Below are positions 52,789-61,420 of a DNA stretch of 64,000 bases, piece by piece; position 1 is the first letter of the stretch; every line of letters starts with the position of its first letter. The position numbers were made by a program, and so were the translations under genes. The notes below the pieces were generated by a model that did no database searches, was not told the DNA's origin, and worked only from the letters and a program-made list of their open reading frames with translations. Origin of the DNA: Armatimonadota bacterium (GTDB lineage Bacteria > Armatimonadota > Fimbriimonadia > Fimbriimonadales > Fimbriimonadaceae); NCBI GenBank assembly GCA_017303935.1, contig JAFLBD010000002.1, positions 434,001 through 498,000 of the forward strand, read 5' to 3'.

Positions 52789-53803
52789 GCAGTCTCGGCG
52801 CCAAAGTGTCTTCAACGAATCTCGGCGGATTGATTTTAGCAGGGAGATGCACAATTCGAACATTAAACTGCCCAATATCAGTGCGTTCCCGCAGTTTCAC
52901 CCAGTCTTTTGCGGTGGTGATGATGGGGATTTTGGGATCAAATTCTTTGAGCAATCCAGGCTCCTGGAGCGGATGATGGTCAGGATAGTTTCGGCCATGA
53001 ACAACAGTCAGCCCCAAAGTTTCGGCGGTCACCATCAGCCGGAATGGGTTGGCAATGGCAGTAATGATCTGCACCTTTGAACCTGCATCGAGGGGCGCGG
53101 GGCTGAGGTTCGCGTCAACCAGCCCATAGCCTGAGAAGTCAAGTTCAATATCGTCGGGCAGCAGAAAGTCCGCTCGAGAGCGATGGGATTTTGGCTCCCG
53201 GTAGGGCCCGGCGGGCAAACAAAGTGGGTTGGCGACCTTTGGTGGGTCGATCAAAATCGAAATATCTTTCTTGAGCGGCTTATGCTGAAAGCCGTCATCC
53301 ATCAGGAGAACGGCGTCAGGGAATTGCTTGGCGCAAAGCTCGGCGGCTTTGACTCTAGCCCTCCCTACGATGATCGGAATTTCCGGCAGAAGCCAACGGA
53401 TCATCGCCGGTTCATCACCCCATTCCAACGGATTCAGCGGGCCGTCCGGCGCAAGCGAAGCGCCTTGACTTCGAGGAGAACCGTACCCGCTAGCACCGAT
53501 CACAACTTGGAATCCTGCTCGAACCAAATCCGATGCAAGGGCGATGGTCAGTGGAGACTTGCCCATACCGCCTACTGTTAGATTGCCTACGCAAATGATT
53601 GGCGAATGAGGTTTCTGCGGTGATTTTATGCCGAGAGCGTAGGCTAATTCGTAGGTCTGCCACCCGAGATAGTACAGTAGGCTCAACGGCGACAATGCGA
53701 AGCTTTGAATGTCTAAACGATGGTGGCTGAGTTCCAATGCCGAGAGTTTGGCAGACTCAGAAATGAATCTGCCCAGCTTGTCATCTTTCGACAAGCTAGG
53801 CAA
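52760..53803 (-). CDS. lpxK: Tetraacyldisaccharide 4'-kinase
   Basis: Phosphorylates the 4' position of the lipid A disaccharide using ATP, after LpxB. 347 aa with the modified Walker A GNLTVGGMGKSP and the DDGFQHKPLKKDISIL segment in the middle. The length fits the family. It follows the STN-domain gene by 19 nt and runs into the acyltransferase gene. The LpxA/LpxB genes are 50 kb away, so the pathway is split over the chromosome. Confidence 0.93.
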   Translation of the reverse strand: MPSLSKDDKLGRFISESAKLSALELSHHRLDIQSFALSPLSLLYYLGWQTYELAYALGIKSPQKPHSPIICVGNLTVGGMGKSPLTIALASDLVRAGFQVVIGASGYGSPRSQGASLAPDGPLNPLEWGDEPAMIRWLLPEIPIIVGRARVKAAELCAKQFPDAVLLMDDGFQHKPLKKDISILIDPPKVANPLCLPAGPYREPKSHRSRADFLLPDDIELDFSGYGLVDANLSPAPLDAGSKVQIITAIANPFRLMVTAETLGLTVVHGRNYPDHHPLQEPGLLKEFDPKIPIITTAKDWVKLRERTDIGQFNVRIVHLPAKINPPRFVEDTLAPRLHEIKKAKGA

Positions 53804-53822
53804 GGATTTTGGTTAGGCCGAT

Positions 53823-54521
53823 TTAATCGGGAATGATTTCGAATTTCTCGACCGGTTCTTCGACTTTCGGAACGATCAGAAGGGTCTGTCGATCGGTAAA
53901 GACGACTTCCAGTTTGAGTTTCTCCTTCAGCACGCGCAAAGCGTAACCGAGCGAAGTGGCGTTCAACTTGAAGTCGAGCTTGTACTTTGGAACCGACGGG
54001 TCGACTTCGATCGTGATTTTGGCTTGCTCACCGAGACGTTTGAAAACGTCGGCGACGGTGGCTTTGGTAAAAGTACCGCTTACCGATCGCTTAAGGACTT
54101 CCTCGGAAAGTTTTCCGGTTCGGACTGGGGCGATAGGTTGAGGCTTTGAGACGGTCGAATTGCTGTTGGGAGTGTTGTTGGAGTGAGTCGTCGGCGTGCT
54201 ACCGGGACGTTTCTTCGAGATGTAGTAAATATCGTTCTGTACTTCATAGGTTAGGCCAGCCAAGCGACATACGATTTCCACCGTTTCATCAAAATCCATC
54301 GAACTGAGGGACAAGAAGAGTTCTGTGCGTGGAACCGATTCGATAACGTAATTTTTCTTCGCTTGTGTAAAGAGGTCGTGAAGAACCGCTCGAACATCGC
54401 TTCCCTTGGCGCTGATTGATATTGACGTCGGGGACGTTTTGACGGTTCCTTCGTCCACTGAAAGGCCCATAGCCGTCAGCGGAAGCAGGATCAAGATTGC
54501 GATTGTTGTGAGGATTTTCAT
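53823..54521 (-). CDS. Exported protein with two secretin/TonB short N-terminal (STN)-like domains
   Basis: 232 aa with a signal peptide (LTTIAILILLPLTAMGLS). Residues about 35-105 and 145-225 each look like an STN/secretin N0 domain (AVLHDLFTQAKKNYVIES; VFKRLGEQAKITIEVDPS and LGYALRVLKEKLKLEVVF), joined by a Ser/Thr/Asn/Pro linker. No secretin pore or TonB receptor barrel follows, so the protein is a free-standing periplasmic interaction module. It lies between the zinc-finger protein and lpxK with short gaps (24 and 19 nt). Confidence 0.75.
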   Translation of the reverse strand: MKILTTIAILILLPLTAMGLSVDEGTVKTSPTSISISAKGSDVRAVLHDLFTQAKKNYVIESVPRTELFLSLSSMDFDETVEIVCRLAGLTYEVQNDIYYISKKRPGSTPTTHSNNTPNSNSTVSKPQPIAPVRTGKLSEEVLKRSVSGTFTKATVADVFKRLGEQAKITIEVDPSVPKYKLDFKLNATSLGYALRVLKEKLKLEVVFTDRQTLLIVPKVEEPVEKFEIIPD

Positions 54522-54545
54522 GGGTTTGATTTTCCAATTGAGGGT

Positions 54546-55253
54546 TTATAGTCGATTTCCGTTTTCGTCATAAACGGTGATGCCGCCAGGGACGGCTTGC
54601 TTTGGCTGCGGTTTTGCCGCAGGTTTGGTTTGAGCCTTAGCCGGAGATTTTCTGGCGACGGTCGCTCGGCGAACGGGCCGGCTGATGGGTTGTTGCCGAA
54701 TGACTCGTGTTTTGGGCTTAGGAGTGGCAGCCGGCTCTGAGACAGGCTTAGTGTCTTCGATCGGCTTTTGCTCGGCGACCGCGCTAGCAACAACCGGTTT
54801 CGGGGTTGGCTTTGCGGCTGGGGTTGGATTCTGGGCGGGGGTTTTTGCAGATGATCCAGGGCTGTTGGTGAGAACTCGTTCACCGAAAAGTTTGGTGGGA
54901 TTGTTGGCGAGCGTGCTCATCAAGAGCAAAACGCCAGCCAGGACGACGCTGTAGATGAGCGTCTTTTGATTCGCGTTGAGATTCAGCCCGAACTTCCCGA
55001 ACTTCTTGGTTGCCGGAGTTGGGCTATTCATCTCATTTTCTCGGGACTGAACCACGGCCTGCGCCGGGGCATCCGGGTTTGGGACATGGTTTAGCGACTG
55101 CACCGAACGTTGGCAATCCAAACATTCGACGAGATGAGCTTCCAACGCTTCCAGTGCCTCATCCGAAAGCTTGGCACCGGCGGTATACCGCTTGAGCTGC
55201 GCCATTGCTAACTGACATTCGAGGTTTTTTAGTTGCATTTCCTGACAATCCAC
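54546..55253 (-). CDS. Membrane protein with anti-sigma-type zinc finger and Pro/Lys-rich tail
   Basis: 235 aa from a GTG at 55253; an ATG five codons in is possible and no ribosome site decides. The cytoplasmic N-terminus has a zinc-finger pattern (HLVECLDC, H-x3-C-x2-C, plus upstream Cys) as in ZAS anti-sigma factors. A single membrane helix is at about residues 90-106, followed by an Ala/Pro/Lys-rich periplasmic tail like that of TonB or FtsN-type spanners. No partner sigma gene is adjacent. It probably senses or links across the envelope and starts the operon that includes lpxK. Confidence 0.7.
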   Translation of the reverse strand: MDCQEMQLKNLECQLAMAQLKRYTAGAKLSDEALEALEAHLVECLDCQRSVQSLNHVPNPDAPAQAVVQSRENEMNSPTPATKKFGKFGLNLNANQKTLIYSVVLAGVLLLMSTLANNPTKLFGERVLTNSPGSSAKTPAQNPTPAAKPTPKPVVASAVAEQKPIEDTKPVSEPAATPKPKTRVIRQQPISRPVRRATVARKSPAKAQTKPAAKPQPKQAVPGGITVYDENGNRL

Positions 55254-55321
55254 TTTAGGTTTGGGACCCTAAAACCAGGGCACCTGTTAGGATTGTCGGG
55301 TACGACTTTAGTGGACTTTAG
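55244..55321. promoter_or_regulatory. Repeat-rich intergenic control region
   Basis: An 8-bp inverted repeat (55244-55251 and 55290-55297) and three copies of ACTTTAG (55252, 55305, 55315) lie in the short gap in front of the zinc-finger gene. They may be binding sites for a regulator of the zinc-finger/STN/lpxK operon. There is no direct proof. Confidence 0.35.
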
Positions 55322-55328
55322 GGCGATT

Positions 55329-56444
55329 TTAGATTTCGCGACAAATTATCGCGCGAATCGATTTTTGAACCCGAAAAAGGACAACAATGCACTCTTGATC
55401 GCCTTTCAGAATCCACTTCTTTCGCAGGGCAATCAAATCCTGTTCTGTGCCGCGCTGCTTGATCTCCGGCGTTTTTGAATCGAGCTTCTTGAGCGTGGAC
55501 TTGATATCGCTCACATCAAACCGGCCGTACCAAAGAACTCGGTAACGACGAAGCCAAGGCGATTCGATGGAGTGATCGGCGGTCAGATATCCTGGCGAGT
55601 CTCCTAGTGCTGCGGCGTTAAAGTTGCCAAGAGCATGCGCACGAACCGCAGCTGGATCCGCATCATACAGGAATTCGCCCGGCTCATCTATGACCGCGGT
55701 GATTGGCCGGCTAGCGAGCGATTCGCCCGATTCAATGTGAACACAGCTCACCGAGTAATCGCGATCTGGAGACTTCCAAACACAGGCTTCGCGGCACTCT
55801 CGGCCAAAACTGACGAATTCCGTCCTTCCACCAAGCGATTCTAAGTACGAATCCGGAACGACTGGACTGAGTTTGATGCCGAGCAAAGACAGGTGCGAGC
55901 CTCGAGAGGCGATCTCCGACGGATTGGGCAGATATTCATCGGGATCGACGATCCTCTTGCCGCCTTGCCGCCTGCCAGGATCAGCAAAGGCGAATTCAAA
56001 ATTCGGGTGAAGCTCATAAGAGTCGATGCAACGGATTTCGCCATTCAACGACATCGCTTCGAGATTGAACTCTGCGTAGAACGCTCGCTCGGGATCAAGT
56101 TCGGCACCGACAAGATCGCAGTGTTTTGCAAGGGCCATTGAATCAGCACCGATCCCGCAAGTCATATCGAGGACTCGGACGCCAGGTGGAAACCGATCGG
56201 CGTGATAGTCCGATACACGGTGATGAGTCGCTTGTTCAAGGGCTTCTTTGGTGAAGAGGAGCCTCTCGGGGTGAACAAATTTTGCCCCCGCTTTTTTGCG
56301 GAGTTCTGATTGTTGAACCGCCCAAAGGGCTGATTCCTGCCCAAATTGACGGGTCAATTTCTGTATAAATGCTGGCGAAATTTTGTTGCCTTCGCAAGCT
56401 TCTAGAGCCAAAAAGCCGTTCAAAGGGGGTGCAAATGAGTTCAA
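55329..56444 (-). CDS. Class I SAM methyltransferase with THUMP-like C-terminal domain
   Basis: 371 aa. The SAM-binding loop is VLDMTCGIGADSMALAK, with acidic E/D after VGAELDPERA and the FADPGRRQGGKRI motif, which plays the part of the NPPY-type catalytic loop in this family. The C-terminal 100 residues fit the THUMP-like domain. Relatives are mostly uncharacterised and suspected to act on RNA. The start at 56444 is the only ATG in front of the fold. Confidence 0.8.
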   Translation of the reverse strand: MNSFAPPLNGFLALEACEGNKISPAFIQKLTRQFGQESALWAVQQSELRKKAGAKFVHPERLLFTKEALEQATHHRVSDYHADRFPPGVRVLDMTCGIGADSMALAKHCDLVGAELDPERAFYAEFNLEAMSLNGEIRCIDSYELHPNFEFAFADPGRRQGGKRIVDPDEYLPNPSEIASRGSHLSLLGIKLSPVVPDSYLESLGGRTEFVSFGRECREACVWKSPDRDYSVSCVHIESGESLASRPITAVIDEPGEFLYDADPAAVRAHALGNFNAAALGDSPGYLTADHSIESPWLRRYRVLWYGRFDVSDIKSTLKKLDSKTPEIKQRGTEQDLIALRKKWILKGDQECIVVLFRVQKSIRAIICREI

Positions 56445-56451
56445 AGTGGCT

Positions 56452-56481
56452 AAAAACCCCCGTAATTCAGCGGGTGTTTTT
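56452..56481. promoter_or_regulatory. Terminator-like hairpin in the flagellin leader
   Basis: An 11-bp stem with one mismatch (56452-56462 with 56471-56481) ends in five T residues, so it would behave as a terminator or attenuator on the plus strand, about 135 nt before the flagellin ATG. No plus-strand gene precedes it, because the neighbour is divergent. Confidence 0.45.
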
Positions 56482-56615
56482 GAACCCTGGTAATTCGATC
56501 AGGATTGATCCTGGTAGTTCGACGGAAGAAAAGACGTGTCCGATGCTGGAAACAGCGAGGGCAAACGTGGGAGGCCAGGGATTGGCCCGCATCTTCACGG
56601 AGGAACTCAAAACTT

Positions 56616-58049
56616 ATGTCGTTTAGAATCAACACAAACATTTCATCGATGACGGCGATGCGCAACCTGTCAGAGACTAGTTCAGCAATGAACACGTCGA
56701 TGACTCGATTGTCTACCGGTCTTCGAATCAACTCGGCAGCCGATGATCCAGCGGGTCTTATCGTCTCCGAGTCGTTCCGCGCTCAAATTTCGGGAATTGA
56801 TCAAGCGGTTCGCAACAACCAGAATGCCACAAACTACGCCAAGACTGCCGAAGGCGCCTTGAACGAAGTTAACAAGCTTCTGACTGATGCCCGATCGTTG
56901 GCAGTTGCTAGCGGCAACGGTGCCGTTCTCAACGATAGTCAGCGACAAGCAAACCAGCAACAATTGAGCTCGATCGTGGGTTCGATTAACCGAATTGCAA
57001 GCCAAACCAGCTTTGCTGGCAAGAAGTTGCTTGACGGTTCGGCTGGTGTGACCGCAGGCGTCGCGAATACTTCTAAGTATGGTTCGATCAGCCTCAGCGG
57101 TAACTTCGGTGGAACAGCGATCACCGGTGGATCGTTGGTCACGGTCAACGTTACGACTGTTGCTGAACAAGCAACTGTGAACTCGACTGCTACTTTCGCG
57201 TCTCTTTCGAGCACGATCACCAATGCTTCGACTTTGTCGGTTAACGGCGTCTCGTTCAACGTGACTGCTGGTCAAACGGTATCGTCGCTGCTCAGCGCGA
57301 TCAATGGTGCTTCGGATCAAACCGGCGTCACTGCTTCGCTCAACGCATCGAACACGCTTCAGTTCAACACTAAAGCTTACGGTGCAGATGCAAAGGTGAC
57401 CGTCGTTGACGGTTCCGCGAACCTCTTCAGCGCTCCAGCAACCGATGCTGGTGTCAACGCTGTCGCCGACGTCTCGATCGACGTCAACGGTTCGACATCG
57501 GGTGGTTTGACCACAGTTACCTTTAATGCAGGTAGCGGTCTGACTCTCCGAGACACCGCAGGAAACGCGATCACACTCTCTAGCGTTGGTAACGCCACTG
57601 GTGCTACCCTCGCTGGTCAAACTCAGGTTGGTTCTGCCAACTTCCAGATCGGTGCTAATGCCGGCGAAACCGCAGCATTGTCGATCGGCAACTTTGCCGC
57701 TTCTTCAATCGGTACTGGCGCAGTTTCTGGTAAGACAATGGCGAACATTGACCTGCTGTCCGACAGCGGAGCTACTGATGCTCTGTCGGTGATTGACAAA
57801 GCAATCGCTGACATCAGCTCGGCCCGAGGCCAAATCGGTAACTTCGTTAAGAACACGCTGGAAACGAACGTTCGATCGCTGAGCGTCGCTCGAGAAAACT
57901 TGAGCGCAACAGAATCGGCCATTCGCGACGTGGACGTTGCTCAGGAAATGACCAACTTCACGAAGCTGCAGATCCTTCAACAGAGCGGTATGTCGATGCT
58001 TGCTCAAGCGAACTCTGCACCGCAATCGGTTCTGTCGCTACTGCGATAA
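56616..58049 (+). CDS. fliC: Flagellin
   Basis: The filament protein of the flagellum, 477 aa from the ATG at 56616; an upstream frame start at 56505 adds only basic non-flagellin residues. D0/D1 helices are at both ends (SFRINTNISSMTAMRNL; LARENLSATESAIRDVDVAQ region; C-terminus QANSAPQSVLSLLR). The middle 250 residues, rich in Ala, Ser and Thr, form the variable surface region and include a flagellin IN motif (LSVNGVSFNVTAGQTVSSLL). A GGAGG ribosome site lies 12 nt before the ATG. No other flagellar gene is in the window. Confidence 0.93.
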   Translation: MSFRINTNISSMTAMRNLSETSSAMNTSMTRLSTGLRINSAADDPAGLIVSESFRAQISGIDQAVRNNQNATNYAKTAEGALNEVNKLLTDARSLAVASGNGAVLNDSQRQANQQQLSSIVGSINRIASQTSFAGKKLLDGSAGVTAGVANTSKYGSISLSGNFGGTAITGGSLVTVNVTTVAEQATVNSTATFASLSSTITNASTLSVNGVSFNVTAGQTVSSLLSAINGASDQTGVTASLNASNTLQFNTKAYGADAKVTVVDGSANLFSAPATDAGVNAVADVSIDVNGSTSGGLTTVTFNAGSGLTLRDTAGNAITLSSVGNATGATLAGQTQVGSANFQIGANAGETAALSIGNFAASSIGTGAVSGKTMANIDLLSDSGATDALSVIDKAIADISSARGQIGNFVKNTLETNVRSLSVARENLSATESAIRDVDVAQEMTNFTKLQILQQSGMSMLAQANSAPQSVLSLLR

Positions 58050-58119
58050 TCAAGTCGTCTCCTAGTGACGTTCAGGACAGCCGCCAGACTCCTGGCATCT
58101 AGGAAAAACAAAATATTCG

Positions 58120-58150
58120 CCATGGCTAGCCCCCCGAAGGCTCGCCATGG
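58120..58150. repeat. Inverted repeat downstream of flagellin
   Basis: Arms 58120-58131 and 58139-58150 match in 11 of 12 positions with a 7-nt loop. It lies between the flagellin stop and the main terminator and has no U-run, so it may protect the flagellin mRNA 3' end. Confidence 0.6.
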
Positions 58151-58171
58151 TGCGTGAACGATGTAGCACGG

Positions 58172-58211
58172 ACGCCACGCTCCTTCTGACCGGAAGAGGC
58201 GTGGCGTTTTT
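58172..58211 (+). terminator. Rho-independent terminator of the flagellin gene
   Basis: A 9-bp GC-rich stem (58172-58180 with 58199-58207) with partial inner pairing is followed by a T-run from 58207. It separates flagellin from the ABC exporter gene. Confidence 0.82.
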
Positions 58212-58229
58212 ACGTATACTACGAGAGTC

Positions 58230-60227
58230 TTGCGCCTTGCCCTGCCAAAGTTTTTTCGCATCGATCCTCGAATAGCTGGCTCGCTTCGAGATCAGCGGGC
58301 ATCCATTGTAAAAGGGCTCATTTGTGTCGGCATCAGCTCGCTCCTCACCGCCTCGATGATCCCGCTCACTGAGCGCGCGATCCGAGCGATCAGCAATTCG
58401 GCACCCGTACGGTCCGCCGCTGTGCCATTTTTGAGCGAACTCAAACAGGAACTCGGCGTTGACGAAAAGCCGTTGCGTGAGGCACTCACCACGCAACGCT
58501 ACGAACCAAGCAAGCTGCTACCGCCTGCGGCTGATCTGGCTAACCGACTGCAACTGCCGGTCGAAAAGGTAGAAGCGGCGTATCGAAACCTTGCTCCTCG
58601 CGAATCAGAAGCTGAATCGAAGCAGCGGCAAGACGCCGCCCTGAACGATCTTGGGTTCATCTGCTTGAGCGTAGTTGGGCTGTTTATCGCCAAGTATTGG
58701 TTCACTCGCGGGCAGGCATATTATCTCACTCGGGCAGCCAACCGCCTCGCCGCGGACCTGCGCATACGGCTTTTTTCGAAGCTCCAAAGGCTCCCGATTC
58801 AGTACTACTCAAACAAGCGGATCGGCAGTATTCAGAGCGTCCTCACCAACGATGTCAACGTTTACCAGACCGCTGTGAATTTGATTCGGGACAGCATTGA
58901 CGGGCCGTTCAAGGCCATCGCCGCTTTGGTCACTATCTTCACTATTCAATGGCAACTCGCTCTGATCGCGATGCTCTTCATCCCCGTTTTGGCAGCATTC
59001 GTCCACCGAAACGGTCAGAAAATGAAGCAAGATCAGGGCGCGGTTCAATCCGATCTTGCCGTTTTGACTGGGATGGCTTCGGAAGCACTGAGCGGCATAC
59101 GCGTCGTTAAGGCGTTCGCCGCAGAACAGCGAATGGTCGGCATCTATCAAGGACTTGTCGAATCTTCGTTTACGAGCCAGATGCGCGCCGCAAAGCGATT
59201 TGCCCAGCTGCGGCCGATGGTCGAACTCGTCGGAGCGATTAGCCTTGCGACGATCCTCTATATCTGCGGTCATCTCGCGAAGGTCGGCACTTTGGAGATC
59301 AGTCAGATTGTTGCGCTCACTTTTGCGCTCGATATCATCAACCAAGGTGCGCGAGCACTTTCGAATGTCAACAACACCTTCAATCAGGTTCAAGCCGCGG
59401 CCGATCGGATTTACTCAGAAGTTCTCGACTGCCCGGATGAAGTGATGGCTTCTGGCACGAAAGTGCTTGAAAACCCGGGGATTCGAATCGAGTTTCGTGA
59501 CGTCTGCTTCGATTATCCGGACGGGACCCGTGCGCTCTCGAACGTCAGTTTCGTCATCGAACAAAACAGCTCGCTGGCGTTAGTTGGGCCGAGCGGCGCA
59601 GGTAAGACGACCATCGCCGACCTGATGCTGAGGTTTTATGATCCGACTTCCGGTCAAATCCTGTTTGATGGCGTGGATATCCGCGAACTTGATCTGAAGT
59701 GGCTTCGTGGCCAGTTCGGCGTGGTCCCTCAACAGACATTTTTGTTCGCTGGTAGCATTGGCGACAACATCATGCTGGGCAAGCCGGATGCCACTGAAGC
59801 CGAGCTTGAACGGGCCGCAGACATGGCCCATGCAGGAGTGTTTATTCAGCGACTTCCCGAACGGTTTGGCGGCATGATCGGGGAACGTGGAGCAAAAGTC
59901 AGCGGCGGAGAGGGTCAGCGGTTGGCGATCGCGCGAGCAATCATTCGCGAGCCAAAAATCCTGCTGCTAGACGAAGCGACTAGCAACCTTGATACAGAAA
60001 GTGAACGCGCGGTAACCGAAGCCCTAGACGTTGCAATGCAGCATAGGACGACGCTATTCATCGCGCACCGCCTCAGTACAGCCATGCGCGCGACGCGGAT
60101 ATTGGTCCTGCGCCGTGGAGAAGTAGTCGAAGTCGGGACCCCGTCAGAGCTGATTTCGCGCGGCGAAGCATTCGCCAAGATGTACCAGGCGTACAACTCC
60201 GGACTGATCGAAGATGGCGTCGGATAG
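58230..60227 (+). CDS. MsbA-like ABC exporter with extended N-terminal loop
   Basis: 665 aa from a TTG. It has six transmembrane helices and an ATPase with Walker A VGPSGAGKTT, signature VSGGEGQRLAIARAI, Walker B ILLLDEATSNLD and FIAHRLST. Between the first and second helices about 90 soluble residues are inserted (roughly 50-140: LKQELGVDEKPLREAL, then LANRLQLPVEKVEAAYRN), far more than the usual short periplasmic loop, and predicted helical. The coupling region LQRLPIQYYSNKRIGSIQSV is family-typical. Lipid A or another envelope lipid is a likely cargo by similarity. Its 3' end overlaps the next gene by 14 nt. Confidence 0.88.
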   Translation: MRLALPKFFRIDPRIAGSLRDQRASIVKGLICVGISSLLTASMIPLTERAIRAISNSAPVRSAAVPFLSELKQELGVDEKPLREALTTQRYEPSKLLPPAADLANRLQLPVEKVEAAYRNLAPRESEAESKQRQDAALNDLGFICLSVVGLFIAKYWFTRGQAYYLTRAANRLAADLRIRLFSKLQRLPIQYYSNKRIGSIQSVLTNDVNVYQTAVNLIRDSIDGPFKAIAALVTIFTIQWQLALIAMLFIPVLAAFVHRNGQKMKQDQGAVQSDLAVLTGMASEALSGIRVVKAFAAEQRMVGIYQGLVESSFTSQMRAAKRFAQLRPMVELVGAISLATILYICGHLAKVGTLEISQIVALTFALDIINQGARALSNVNNTFNQVQAAADRIYSEVLDCPDEVMASGTKVLENPGIRIEFRDVCFDYPDGTRALSNVSFVIEQNSSLALVGPSGAGKTTIADLMLRFYDPTSGQILFDGVDIRELDLKWLRGQFGVVPQQTFLFAGSIGDNIMLGKPDATEAELERAADMAHAGVFIQRLPERFGGMIGERGAKVSGGEGQRLAIARAIIREPKILLLDEATSNLDTESERAVTEALDVAMQHRTTLFIAHRLSTAMRATRILVLRRGEVVEVGTPSELISRGEAFAKMYQAYNSGLIEDGVG

Positions 60228-60981
60228 CTTTTCCGTAACAGATTTTTCGGTGGGATACGACCGTCAATCGGTCCTGTCTGGGTTCAATTGCGAGATTCAA
60301 CCGGGGCAAAGCGTGGCACTTTTGGGGCCAAATGGAAGTGGTAAGTCGAGCATTCTTAAGTCCTTAATTGGCAACCTCCCGCCGATCCAAGGCATTGCAC
60401 GTTATAAAAGCGAAGATCTTATCCGGATGTCTTCTACCCAGCGCGCGAAGTACCTCTCGTTCGTACCGCAAGGCGAGCCACCAATCTTCGGATTCTCCGT
60501 GATCGAGGCAGTTCTGATGGGCAGGCACGCTGCTCTAGCGGGAGCGGTGGAAACCGATGAGGACATTCAAAAGGCGAGAGCGGCTCTGGAACAAGTTGAT
60601 GCCTTGCACCTCGGTGACCGCGTCATCACCGAACTCAGCGGCGGTGAATATCAGCGAGTTCTGCTGGCAAGGGCGATCGCTCAAGAAGCCCCCGTACTGT
60701 TGCTCGATGAACCGACAGCTCATCTTGATTTGAGGCACCAGTTGGAGCTCACCGGAATCTTCAACGATTTAAGGAAAGCTGGCAAAATGCTTCTTTGCGC
60801 TATCCACGATCTAAACATCGCGCTCCAGTTCTGTGATCAGTGCATCTGCCTCAGCGACAAAGTAGCCGGGGAGCAAAAGCCGATTCGAGAGGCAATCAAT
60901 TCAGGTGAAGTCGGGCGATGCCTCGGAGTCAACTTCGAGTGGCTCCAAGGTTCAAGACGGGACTGGGTAACGCCGGTCTAA
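60214..60981 (+). CDS. ABC transporter ATPase (FecE/BtuD-like)
   Basis: 255 aa stand-alone nucleotide-binding protein with Walker A LGPNGSGKSS, signature LSGGEYQRVLLARAI, Walker B VLLLDEPTAHLD and H-loop AIHDLN. The sequence style is that of iron-siderophore, heme or cobalamin importers, but no permease or binding protein is next to it. Its start overlaps the exporter gene by 14 nt, so the two are translated together although they probably serve different transporters. Confidence 0.85.
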   Translation: MASDSFSVTDFSVGYDRQSVLSGFNCEIQPGQSVALLGPNGSGKSSILKSLIGNLPPIQGIARYKSEDLIRMSSTQRAKYLSFVPQGEPPIFGFSVIEAVLMGRHAALAGAVETDEDIQKARAALEQVDALHLGDRVITELSGGEYQRVLLARAIAQEAPVLLLDEPTAHLDLRHQLELTGIFNDLRKAGKMLLCAIHDLNIALQFCDQCICLSDKVAGEQKPIREAINSGEVGRCLGVNFEWLQGSRRDWVTPV

Positions 60982-60985
60982 AGCT

Positions 60986-61360
60986 CTAGCGGCCAGACGC
61001 TTCTTCGGTGTACCATTGACTTCCTGTTCGCCCGCCTTCTGGCGGTGGTGCTGGCTTCGAGAGGTCCCGAGCTGGCACAGTCGGCTCACCTCGCCCTGGA
61101 AACGAGCCAGGAGACGTGACTTTGCCCTTCGTGTCCGCCCCGACTTCCTTTAGCGCGTTTTTCATATCCTGCTGGCGTTGAGAATCCGACATGGTTGGAC
61201 CAGGAGTAGCGAGGGGTTGTGCCTCTTCGGCTTCATGCTCATGCCCCATGTGGTCCAAGTTTCCGCCAGCAGTCGCCTGCTGGGTGTTGTAGAATCCTAT
61301 GCCGCCAACAAGTGCGGTAATAATGAGGATAGGAATAATCGGTTTCTTTTTTCGTCGCAT
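60986..61360 (-). CDS. Membrane-anchored proline-rich small protein
   Basis: About 124 aa from the ATG at 61360; an upstream frame start at 61402 is less likely. A basic start RRKKK is followed by a membrane helix (PIIPILIITALVGGIGF), then a His/Glu-rich stretch (HMGHEHEAEEAQ) that could bind metal, and a Pro/Gly-rich disordered tail. I recognise no family. It is convergent with the ABC ATPase (4-nt gap) and divergent from the glycosyltransferase gene. Confidence 0.6.
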   Translation of the reverse strand: MRRKKKPIIPILIITALVGGIGFYNTQQATAGGNLDHMGHEHEAEEAQPLATPGPTMSDSQRQQDMKNALKEVGADTKGKVTSPGSFPGRGEPTVPARDLSKPAPPPEGGRTGSQWYTEEASGR

Positions 61361-61420
61361 CCGATTGACTGAAGCTCCAAAGAATATGATCGTTTTGCGC
61401 AAACAGGAAGTTCCAACGCA

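Noticed and set aside
56682-57620. 312-codon open frame opposite flagellin
   Set aside because: It is antisense to the variable flagellin region, rich in Cys, Arg and Ser, and lacks any domain; a codon-bias shadow.
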